A stretch of 8,105 bases of DNA from a bacterium UBA3734 (GTDB taxonomy: Bacteria > Bacteroidota > Bacteroidia > Bacteroidales > Bacteroidaceae). Below the pieces are notes generated by a model, which saw only the letters and a program-made list of their open reading frames with translations, was not told the origin of the DNA and did no database searches. Shown here piece after piece: positions 1 through 5,701 of this stretch. The position numbers and the translations under genes were made by a program. The DNA is taken from the NCBI GenBank assembly GCA_002372575.1, contig DFHC01000017.1:131-8235 (forward strand), given 5' to 3'. The stretch's first letter is position 1. Each line of letters opens with the position of its first letter.

Positions 1-183
1 GCTCATCAGGTAGTCGAGATTGATCTCGTAGCAGTACTCATACTGCTCGTCGTTGAGGTTGAGCTCGTAGGCCATCTTGTCGGTGAGGAACAAAGCCTGC
101 TGACGGGCCTGCTCGTAGCTCATGGCCTGGGCCGATGCTACGAATGCGAACAGTGCCACAAGGGCGGTCATCATCTTCTTCAT
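1..183 (-). CDS. Small secreted protein of unknown function, N-terminal 61 residues only
   Basis: The reading frame is open from an ATG at 183 (minus strand) to the left edge, giving 61 residues. It starts with MKKMMTALVALFAFVASAQA, a typical signal peptide with a positively charged start, a hydrophobic core and a likely signal peptidase I site after Ala20 (ASAQA). The mature part begins MSYEQARQQALFLTDKMA and continues ELNLNDEQYEYCYEINLDYL, an acidic, Tyr-rich helical stretch. The pattern 'eLnLndeQyeyvyeiNl' recalls the LTxxQ-like segment of small periplasmic Spy/CpxP-type proteins, and similar short secreted proteins are common in Prevotella; this resemblance is from memory and weak. The first ATG was chosen because it gives the complete signal peptide; the two Met codons at residues 4-5 are less likely. 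It has its own promoter at 366-396. The function is not recognised and the C-terminus lies outside the window. Confidence 0.8.
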   Translation of the reverse strand, partial: MKKMMTALVALFAFVASAQAMSYEQARQQALFLTDKMAYELNLNDEQYEYCYEINLDYLMS

Positions 184-247
184 AATCCTAATCATTTTTA
201 AATAGTTAATAATTCGTTTTCTTTCTCGGGAGTTCTGGAGTTTCTGT

Positions 248-278
248 AATTTACAATGTACAATTGATTTTACAATTT
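248..278. repeat. AT-rich ACAAT repeat cluster in the leader
   Basis: The element TTACAAT occurs twice (251-257, 270-276), with a related ACAATTG between them (259-265). Strings of this TTGTAAATTG/ACAATTG type are frequent in intergenic regions of Bacteroidales genomes (general knowledge, not tested here). It lies in the 5' leader of the left-edge gene, next to the G/C-run repeat at 292-325. No function is apparent. Confidence 0.35.
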
Positions 279-291
279 CTCCATTTCCATT

Positions 292-325
292 CCCCTTCCC
301 TTCTGGGGAGGGGTTAGGGGAGAGG
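292..325. repeat. C-run/G-run hairpin repeat, probable dispersed intergenic element
   Basis: CCCCTTCCC (292-300) and GGGGAGGGG (305-313) can form a 9-bp stem with one G-T wobble around a TTCT loop. A further G-run follows (GGGG 317-320, then GG 324-325). The plus strand thus carries three runs of four G plus a GG, close to a G-quadruplex pattern. Near-identical 'ctggggaggggtt(a/g)gggg' strings are, as I recall, scattered in many Bacteroidota genomes between genes. It lies inside the predicted untranslated leader of the left-edge gene; the transcript would carry the C-rich strand. Confidence 0.5.
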
Positions 326-365
326 CTTTTCCCTTTCACTCCCCGCTCCACGTTCTTTTCTGCTG

Positions 366-396
366 CAAAGATACAACGAATTACCAACCTCTGAAA
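366..396 (-). promoter_or_regulatory. Bacteroidota-type promoter for the left-edge secreted protein gene
   Basis: On the minus strand TATCTTTG (373 to 366) matches the Bacteroidetes -7 consensus TAnnTTTG exactly. TTTC (396 to 393) lies 19 bp upstream, matching three of four bases of the -33 TTTG element at a standard spacing. Transcription would start near 360-363, giving a leader of about 175-180 nt before the ATG at 183, unusually long compared with the other genes here. It lies just downstream of the SulP stop codon, so the secreted protein gene need not depend on SulP transcription. Confidence 0.7.
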
Positions 397-397
397 A

Positions 398-431
398 GGA
401 TTTTCCCTAAACTGTCGGGGGAATTTCCCTA
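398..431 (-). promoter_or_regulatory. Possible activator site: two 12-bp direct repeats 22 bp apart
   Basis: Reading the minus strand, TAGGGAAATTCC (431 to 420) and TAGGGAAAATCC (409 to 398) match at 11 of 12 positions, separated by 10 bp, so the period is 22 bp or about two helical turns. The promoter-proximal copy ends one base from the -33 element at 393-396. Placement and phasing are what is expected for a dimeric activator contacting RNA polymerase. No known binding consensus is recognised. The distal copy also forms the palindrome GGGAATTTCCC (419-429). Confidence 0.4.
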
Positions 432-450
432 TTTCTCCAACTGACTGTCA

Positions 451-2148
451 TCACGCCTTGTTTTTCAGGTGTTCCACACACGCTTCAAACGTGTCGAAGG
501 TGGATTCCTCGGGCAGAACAGACGGGATGAGGTGCGTCTTGTGCATGATGAGGCTCGGCTGCGGCTGGATGATGGTCATATAGACATTGATGTTTCGCGC
601 CTGCAAATCCTTGATGGCCGTTTCCATGGCATACGCGCCCGACTGATCCATGAACGTGACAAGACGCATACGAATGATGACCGTGTTTACGCCCTCGGGC
701 ACGTCGTGCATCACTTTTTGGAAACCCGTGATGCTACCAAAGAAGATAGGTCCTTCAAGGCGCTGCACATAGATTGTCTTCCGCATTTCGTCGGTCAGCG
801 TCACTTCATCCTCCCAGGGTTTTTCTTTGTCGAAATCGGCAAGACTGATGCTGCTGTATTGGCTTTCGGCAAGGTCGCCGGCTCGCTTCATAAACAGCAC
901 ACAAGCCACAACCATTCCGATTCCCACGGCGGTGAGCAAATCGACAAATACGGTTGTGAGGAACACCAATATCAACACGAACGCATCGGAACGCGGAATG
1001 TGCGAGAGGTCCTTAAAACCTCGGAAATCGATAATCCCCCATCCCACCGTGATGAGGATTCCGGCGAGAACCGACAATGGAACGTATTTCACTACGCTTC
1101 CCAAGCCAAGCAACACGGCAAGCAGAAGCAGCGAATGGACGACTCCGCTCAGTTGAGTCCGGCCTCCAGCCTTGACATTGACCACCGTTCGCATCGTTGC
1201 ACCAGCTCCTCCAATGCCGCAGAACAAGCCCGAAATGGCATTTCCGATGCCCTGTCCGATGAGTTCCTGATTGCTGTCGTGCTTGGTTTTCGTGATGTTG
1301 TCAGCCACCACCGAGGTGAGCAATGTGTCGATTGAACCCAGGCCGGCAAGCGTCAGGCCCGGGATAATGGCCATCTTCATGATTTCCATCCAGTTCAGGC
1401 CACTCAGCTCCAATCCTTCCTTGGCAAAAAACGGCATGGGAATTCCAGCGGGAATCTCGCCAATGGTCAGTGCTGCGTCGATGCTACAAAAGAGCGAAAC
1501 GACGGTCATGACAATCAGGGCGACCAACGTGGAAGGAATCTTTTTGGTGAGGCGTGGGAAAAAGACTACAATCAGAATCGTACCCAACCCCAACAACAGG
1601 GGCACAGCACTAACACCCTTGCTCACCTGAGCCGGTATCTGGAGAATCATATCCACCACCAAAACCGGCGATTTCAGCCCCAGCAGCGGGTAGATTTGCT
1701 GCAAGATGATGATGACGCCAATACCACTCATAAAGCCTGAAAGCACGGGGTATGGGATGTAGCGCACGTACTTGCCAATGCGAATCAGCCCGAATACGAT
1801 TTGAAACAGTCCGCAGAAAATGCCGGCCATCGCCATGGAGATTATCACCGCCGAGAAACTACCCTGCGAGGTCGCCCAAGTTGCACTGATGAGCGAAGCG
1901 GTGATGACCGTCATGGGACCCGTGGGGCCGCTAATTTGCGAATGTGTGCCGCCGAAAAGGGCCGCGAAGAAGCCCAGAAGCGTGGCGCCGACGAGTCCCG
2001 CCAATGCGCCCATCGACGATGCAGCAGGATGGTCGATGCCGCCAAAAGCCTGAATACCAAAGGCCAACGCCAATGGCAACGCGACGATTCCAGCGGTGAC
2101 TCCGCCGAAAACATCGCCCTTGATGTTATGGGTTTGAATGAATTTCAT
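451..2148 (-). CDS. SulP (SLC26) family anion transporter with STAS domain, BicA-like
   Basis: A 565-residue inner-membrane transporter, full length for the family. Residues 10-420 are a hydrophobic SulP membrane domain (GDVFGGVTAGIVALPLALAF at 11-30; SGPTGPMTVITASL at 73-86; IDTLLTSVVAD at 273-283; GAGATMRTVVN at 314-324). After a charged linker comes a cytoplasmic STAS domain (about 445-560) with the conserved DQSG at 501-504. By recalled alignment, the protein is strikingly close to BicA, the Na+-dependent bicarbonate transporter of cyanobacteria. Asp274, Thr278 and Gly316-Ala317-Thr318 match BicA Asp258, Thr262 and Gly300-Ala301-Thr302, part of its Na+/bicarbonate site, at a constant offset of 16. 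Bicarbonate uptake is therefore a good inference, but sulfate or another anion is possible. No carbonic anhydrase or sulfur gene adjoins it. The start is fixed by the conserved N-terminus; the next Met is residue 46. No clear terminator follows the stop. Confidence 0.95.
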   Translation of the reverse strand: MKFIQTHNIKGDVFGGVTAGIVALPLALAFGIQAFGGIDHPAASSMGALAGLVGATLLGFFAALFGGTHSQISGPTGPMTVITASLISATWATSQGSFSAVIISMAMAGIFCGLFQIVFGLIRIGKYVRYIPYPVLSGFMSGIGVIIILQQIYPLLGLKSPVLVVDMILQIPAQVSKGVSAVPLLLGLGTILIVVFFPRLTKKIPSTLVALIVMTVVSLFCSIDAALTIGEIPAGIPMPFFAKEGLELSGLNWMEIMKMAIIPGLTLAGLGSIDTLLTSVVADNITKTKHDSNQELIGQGIGNAISGLFCGIGGAGATMRTVVNVKAGGRTQLSGVVHSLLLLAVLLGLGSVVKYVPLSVLAGILITVGWGIIDFRGFKDLSHIPRSDAFVLILVFLTTVFVDLLTAVGIGMVVACVLFMKRAGDLAESQYSSISLADFDKEKPWEDEVTLTDEMRKTIYVQRLEGPIFFGSITGFQKVMHDVPEGVNTVIIRMRLVTFMDQSGAYAMETAIKDLQARNINVYMTIIQPQPSLIMHKTHLIPSVLPEESTFDTFEACVEHLKNKA

Positions 2149-2156
2149 AATGGCTG

Positions 2157-2187
2157 CAAAGGTACATGATTTTCATCAAGTAACAGA
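2157..2187 (-). promoter_or_regulatory. Promoter of the SulP gene, giving an almost leaderless mRNA
   Basis: On the minus strand TACCTTTG (2164 to 2157) is a perfect TAnnTTTG -7 box. TCTG (2187 to 2184) sits 19 bp upstream as a 3-of-4 match to the -33 TTTG. Only 8 bases separate the -7 box from the ATG at 2148, so the predicted leader is about 3-6 nt. Two direct copies of GTTACTT (2196 to 2190 and 2184 to 2178 on the minus strand) overlap the -33 region with a 12-bp period and could bind a regulator, though they may be chance. Confidence 0.65.
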
Positions 2188-2312
2188 GGAAGTAACGCTA
2201 AATTGTTTTACATATTGTTAATAAACGTTTACCCTCCCCCTGCTTTTGATAAATTTTACTAACTTTCCAATCATTTTCACCATAATCTTCCCTTAGATTC
2301 AAAAAAAACACT

Positions 2313-2320
2313 TACCTTTG
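2313..2320 (+). promoter_or_regulatory. Promoter -7 box upstream of the small ORF and fimbrillin gene
   Basis: TACCTTTG is an exact TAnnTTTG match, followed by CA as at the SulP promoter. No good TTTG is seen 19-21 bp upstream; that stretch reads as C/T-rich sequence, so the promoter may be weak or need an activator. Transcription would begin near 2323-2326. That excludes the ATG at 2322 as a practical start and favours the ATG at 2352 or 2364 for the small ORF. About 150 bp separate this -7 box from the divergent SulP one, leaving room for shared regulation. Confidence 0.55.
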
Positions 2321-2351
2321 CATGATAATAAATTTCAAACAGAACATTCGA

Positions 2352-2615
2352 ATGAAAGCGAAAATGAACACAAGCACCCGATGCCGCTACGTCCGGCCTG
2401 AACTTTGGGTGATTCCTTGCGCGATTCCGCCCATCATGGAGCCGTCGATTCATGCGAGAGGCACGAATTGGACCCATGGCGGCACTGAAGACCTTAATTT
2501 CAATGGCGGAGGAACCATCTCGCCCACGCAAAATTTCGGTTTCAAATCCGTATGGGATGCCTCCGTCACGGAACTGCAAGACGGAAAACTCGTAGTCATT
2601 CCGGGCGACGAATAG
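2352..2615 (+). CDS. Small hypothetical protein preceding the fimbrillin gene
   Basis: An 87-residue ORF from the ATG at 2352 (83 from the ATG at 2364; an ATG at 2322 would lie at or before the transcription start). It has no standard signal peptide. A basic N-terminus with RCRYVRPELWVIPCAIPPIM (10-29) holds two Cys (11 and 23). It is followed by a Gly/Asn/Thr-rich middle (HGGTEDLNFNGGG) and an acidic C-terminus ending VIPGDE. The pattern 'Y-x-x-P-x(n)-hydrophobic ... S' near the N-terminus resembles a loosely defined class of short Bacteroidota proteins often found beside surface-protein genes; this is recollection, not a family assignment. It lies 57 bp before the fimbrillin ATG on the same strand and has its own -7 box, so it is probably a real gene cotranscribed with it. 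It may be a peptide linked to fimbrillin expression or secretion, but no function can be given. Confidence 0.6.
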   Translation: MKAKMNTSTRCRYVRPELWVIPCAIPPIMEPSIHARGTNWTHGGTEDLNFNGGGTISPTQNFGFKSVWDASVTELQDGKLVVIPGDE

Positions 2616-2645
2616 GCAATGGAAAGAAAAAAAGTTTTGATCGGG

Positions 2646-2653
2646 TATTTTTG
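2646..2653 (+). promoter_or_regulatory. Possible internal promoter for the fimbrillin gene
   Basis: TATTTTTG matches TAnnTTTG and lies 19 bases before the ATG at 2673. The only upstream TTTG (2636-2639) is 6 bp away, too close for a -33 element, and the stretch at the correct distance is A/G-only. A weak or activator-dependent promoter is possible; otherwise the gene is read from the promoter at 2313. The leader that follows is A-rich with no Shine-Dalgarno sequence. Confidence 0.4.
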
Positions 2654-2672
2654 TAAAGAAAAAAGAAAAGCG

Positions 2673-5606
2673 ATGAACAACAAAAAAATATCGACGAAAT
2701 TTGCTGCGGCAGCTGCCGTGGCACTGTGGATGACGGCGTGTTCCGAAAACATCGAGACAAGAAGCGACGACTCCACGCAAAACATCAGCATCGGCGTGAG
2801 CGTACACCAAGGCTGGAACGACGCCACGCCCAAAAAATCGGCTCCGCAAGCCACACGCGCCGCACAGTCGGGCGAGCAGCAGGCGGTGACCAAAGCCGAC
2901 GGAACCATCGGCCAGCAGGACGTGTTCCTCTGGTGCGACGAGCTCAACGGCATCAGCGGCAAGGGCCTCGAAGTGGAGGTGAGTGCCTCGACGCAAGGCG
3001 ACGAAGCCACACGTGGAAAGCTGATGACGGGAACCCTCGGCAACGATGCAGCCAACGAAAAATTCCATAAAAACTTCAGTATCTATGGCGAAAAAGCCCC
3101 CGGCGGACGCACGGCCACGTGGCGACACGACAACGAGTGGTCGCTCAACAGCAAGTTCACATGGGGTGACTTCGACACCGACAACTATGACTTCTACGCC
3201 ATCGCCCCCGCCGACGCAGCCGTCAGCAATGCCAGCGAAACGGGCTTCACCTATACCGTACCCCAGAACGCCACCAACCAGCACGACCTAATGGTGGGCC
3301 TAGCCACAGCCAAGCGCAGCGACCGCCATATGTGGTTCGACTTCAACCACGCGCTCTCGGCCGTCAAGTTCAAAATCGGCAACGATGGCTTCAAGAGCGG
3401 CTTCAGCTTCAAGAAAATCGAGATTCTGGGCGTTGCCAGGACCAAGACCTATACCTTCGCAAAAGACAGTGAGGGGAAAGAGGCCGGAACGTGGGGAACA
3501 CCGACCGGCACCATCGACGTCACCTCGGAAATGGTTGGAAGCGGCGTGGGAAGCCTCGGAGGAGCCAACACCATGATTACCAGCGATACCGACGGCACCA
3601 CCTTCGTCCTCCTGCCGCAGACGCTATCCACAGACATCCAAGTGAGGATCACGCTTGAGGACAGCAATGGAGAGATTTCACTCACGGCCAATCTAAACCT
3701 TACCGGCATCACCGAGTGGCTTCCCGGACACACCTATGTCTATACCATTTCCTCGAGCAGCTATCCCAGCGACTACGACTTCACCATCAGCGGCGCAGAG
3801 CTGACGTTCGACTACGAAGGAACGCCCGTCGGAACCGACCAGTTCAGCATCACAAGCTACAAAAAAGGCAGCCCCAACACGCCTGTGGCGTGGAGCATCG
3901 ACGGCTATATGCTGCAAAACGACGACGGCACATGGCCCACCGAGTGGTCGAGCACTGCGCCAGCCATGCTGAACAGCCACGGCGAATCCAGCGGCGTGGG
4001 TAGCACGACCTCTGGGGAAACAAGAACCGTGACCGTAAACAAGGACTCCATCGACCAAACCATCGATTCACGCAGGCAAACCGAGTTGCGCAGCAGAAGT
4101 GCGAAAACCAACCTCGACCTCTCGCTTTTCAAGACAGACAACAACACCGCGATGGCGCGCACCACTGCCAACTGCTACATCGTGCGCTATCCAGGCACCT
4201 ACAAGTTCCCGCTCGTGGTCGGAAACACCATCCAAGGTGGCACGCGCAAGACACCAGACACATACGTCACGATAGGTGCTTCAGGGAGCGGAACTTTTAC
4301 AAATGGAACTACTGACAACAAAAATGTCACTTGGTATTACGGCTACAACATATTCAGAGACTATCTGGGGCGCATCATCACTTCAAGTACGACCTACGAC
4401 AACCTGCAAGGTGCTCAGACTCCCCTCATCGTCTGGCACGATTTCTACGACATGGAGAACAAAGTGAAGATGGAAGGTGTCATCAAAAACATGAGCATCA
4501 CCACGGAAGGAAGCTACAAGTTCCTGAACTTCGAAGTCGATAAGGATAAGATTCAACAAGGAAACGCACTGCTCGCCGTGAAAGATGCCAGCGGAAGAAT
4601 CATGTGGAGCTGGCATATCTACGTGACCGATCTCGACTGGACCGACCCTATCACCACCTACAATTACCGTGGTGAAACCTACAAAATGGCCCGTGAGAAC
4701 ATTGGCTATGTGGCACATCGCTACAACGTGGTCTATCCAGAGCGGAAGATGAAGATTCGCGTGCGCCAAGCCGAGAGCGACGGAACGGCAGAGGTCATCG
4801 TGACCCGACAGCGGCACACCAATCCGCGCCTGTACCACCGCGACGTCAAGTACCAGTGGGGGCGCAAAGACCCCTTCCCACAGCCAGAGCAGGGCGAGGA
4901 CGTGTATCTCACCGTAACCGAAGGCGGAACGATTCCGGTAATCGATACCAGCAACCAAGGAAAACTCTACGATTTCGGCAATACGGCATCACCGCTTTCC
5001 GCCACACAAAACCCCACCAAGATGTATAATGTGAATAATACTGGCATGGGTAACTGGGCTGAACCCGATCAGACGTGGCTCAACCTTTGGGCAGCCGACA
5101 ACGATGGGCTTCAGACTAGTCTCAATTCTAGTACCACTGGATTTTTGAACGACAAATATAAAACGAGCAAAAAAACCATCTACGACCCCAGCCCTCCAGG
5201 ATTCAAAGTGGCAGTGGGAGTAGCCTTTACGGGAATTCAACAAAAAAACGAGACCGGCGAACTTACAGAAGCAGACATGAGCTACTTCAACGTGAAGGGA
5301 GAGTATTTTGAAGGATGGAATTTGTATAGCGACGGCAATCACAGTCATACCGCAGCACAACGCCAAGCCAGCGAAACCTACTTCCTGCCCAACACCTCAA
5401 TGATCGACCATAGCGGTGTATTGGTAAAGTATGCTACTCCCCCGTCGGAAGGTGGCTGGATATGGACGGCCTTCCCAAAAATGAATACAACCCTGACGGG
5501 AAGATACATGGGCAAGAACATGAGCTTCAGACATAATCAAATGAAAGTAGCCCCGCAAAACCAACATTGTCGCGGCCTCTCCGTGCGCCCGATGACGGAC
5601 GAATAA
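2673..5606 (+). CDS. Large fimbrillin-family lipoprotein with FISUMP-like C-terminus
   Basis: A 977-residue predicted surface lipoprotein. The ATG at 2673 was chosen over the in-frame ATG at 2619 because it opens a clean lipoprotein signal peptide, MNNKKISTKFAAAAAVALWM, with lipobox MTAC and lipidated Cys23. The following SENIE is acidic, as in Bacteroidota surface-export signals. Residues about 30-360 are a Mfa-like fimbrillin domain: DLMVG at 205-209, FDFNHALSAVKFKI at 222-235, WLPGHTYVYTI at 349-359. A second beta-rich region (about 370-660) includes ANCYIVRYPGTYKFPLVVGN (499-518) and GRIMWSWHIYVTD (641-653). The last part (about 725-977) resembles the FISUMP-like ends of Bacteroidales fimbrillins: YQWGRKDPFP at 727-736, IYDPSPPGFKV at 836-846, CRGLSVRP at 966-973. 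The family forms type V pilus subunits or related adhesins; at this size a tip or accessory adhesin is likelier than a shaft subunit. No FimB-E or Mfa2-5-like partners are in the window. Function is inferred. Confidence 0.88.
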   Translation: MNNKKISTKFAAAAAVALWMTACSENIETRSDDSTQNISIGVSVHQGWNDATPKKSAPQATRAAQSGEQQAVTKADGTIGQQDVFLWCDELNGISGKGLEVEVSASTQGDEATRGKLMTGTLGNDAANEKFHKNFSIYGEKAPGGRTATWRHDNEWSLNSKFTWGDFDTDNYDFYAIAPADAAVSNASETGFTYTVPQNATNQHDLMVGLATAKRSDRHMWFDFNHALSAVKFKIGNDGFKSGFSFKKIEILGVARTKTYTFAKDSEGKEAGTWGTPTGTIDVTSEMVGSGVGSLGGANTMITSDTDGTTFVLLPQTLSTDIQVRITLEDSNGEISLTANLNLTGITEWLPGHTYVYTISSSSYPSDYDFTISGAELTFDYEGTPVGTDQFSITSYKKGSPNTPVAWSIDGYMLQNDDGTWPTEWSSTAPAMLNSHGESSGVGSTTSGETRTVTVNKDSIDQTIDSRRQTELRSRSAKTNLDLSLFKTDNNTAMARTTANCYIVRYPGTYKFPLVVGNTIQGGTRKTPDTYVTIGASGSGTFTNGTTDNKNVTWYYGYNIFRDYLGRIITSSTTYDNLQGAQTPLIVWHDFYDMENKVKMEGVIKNMSITTEGSYKFLNFEVDKDKIQQGNALLAVKDASGRIMWSWHIYVTDLDWTDPITTYNYRGETYKMARENIGYVAHRYNVVYPERKMKIRVRQAESDGTAEVIVTRQRHTNPRLYHRDVKYQWGRKDPFPQPEQGEDVYLTVTEGGTIPVIDTSNQGKLYDFGNTASPLSATQNPTKMYNVNNTGMGNWAEPDQTWLNLWAADNDGLQTSLNSSTTGFLNDKYKTSKKTIYDPSPPGFKVAVGVAFTGIQQKNETGELTEADMSYFNVKGEYFEGWNLYSDGNHSHTAAQRQASETYFLPNTSMIDHSGVLVKYATPPSEGGWIWTAFPKMNTTLTGRYMGKNMSFRHNQMKVAPQNQHCRGLSVRPMTDE

Positions 5607-5630
5607 TACGGCAACCGCCCCGCCAATCCA

Positions 5631-5669
5631 AAAAAAGAAGCGAATCTTTGCTCGATTCGCTTCTTTTTT
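5631..5669 (+). terminator. Strong intrinsic terminator after the fimbrillin gene
   Basis: A perfect 16-bp inverted repeat, AAAAAAGAAGCGAATC (5631-5646) and its complement (5654-5669), encloses the 7-base loop TTTGCTC. The right arm ends in a run of six T, and the left arm starts with A, so it could also work in the opposite direction. It lies 24 bases after the stop codon at 5606. The loop and the sequence just after it double as parts of the next promoter. Confidence 0.9.
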
Positions 5670-5678
5670 GTACTTTTG
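5647..5678 (+). promoter_or_regulatory. Promoter of the Wzi-type gene, overlapping the terminator
   Basis: TTTG (5647-5650) and TACTTTTG (5671-5678) match the Bacteroidetes -33 and -7 consensus perfectly with a 20-bp spacer. The -33 element is the first four bases of the terminator loop, the spacer is the terminator's right arm, and the -7 box starts one base after the T-run. Transcription would start near 5681-5684, giving a leader of about 20 nt before the ATG at 5702. Confidence 0.8.
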
Positions 5679-5701
5679 CACACAAAACAGACCCAACGAC
5701 G

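Noticed and set aside
419..429. Palindrome GGGAATTTCCC after the SulP stop as a terminator
   Set aside because: It has no loop and no T-run follows on the minus strand, so it cannot be an intrinsic terminator. It is better explained as part of the direct repeat.
469..1335. Plus-strand open frame (288 codons) opposite the SulP gene
   Set aside because: Antisense shadow rich in His, Arg and Asp; the SulP frame is unambiguous.
2222..2231. Perfect 10-bp palindrome TAAACGTTTA in the divergent intergenic region
   Set aside because: Short and AT-rich, about 60 bp from either -7 box, with no second copy; not enough to call an operator.
2619..2672. Upstream in-frame start at 2619 for the fimbrillin gene
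   Set aside because: It would add a Lys-rich 18-residue extension before a normal lipoprotein signal peptide and would start upstream of the -7 box at 2646-2653.
2277..3284. Minus-strand open frame (335 codons) opposite the small ORF and the start of the fimbrillin gene
   Set aside because: The translation is a Val/Gly/Arg-rich shadow without a domain, and it crosses two plus-strand promoter regions.
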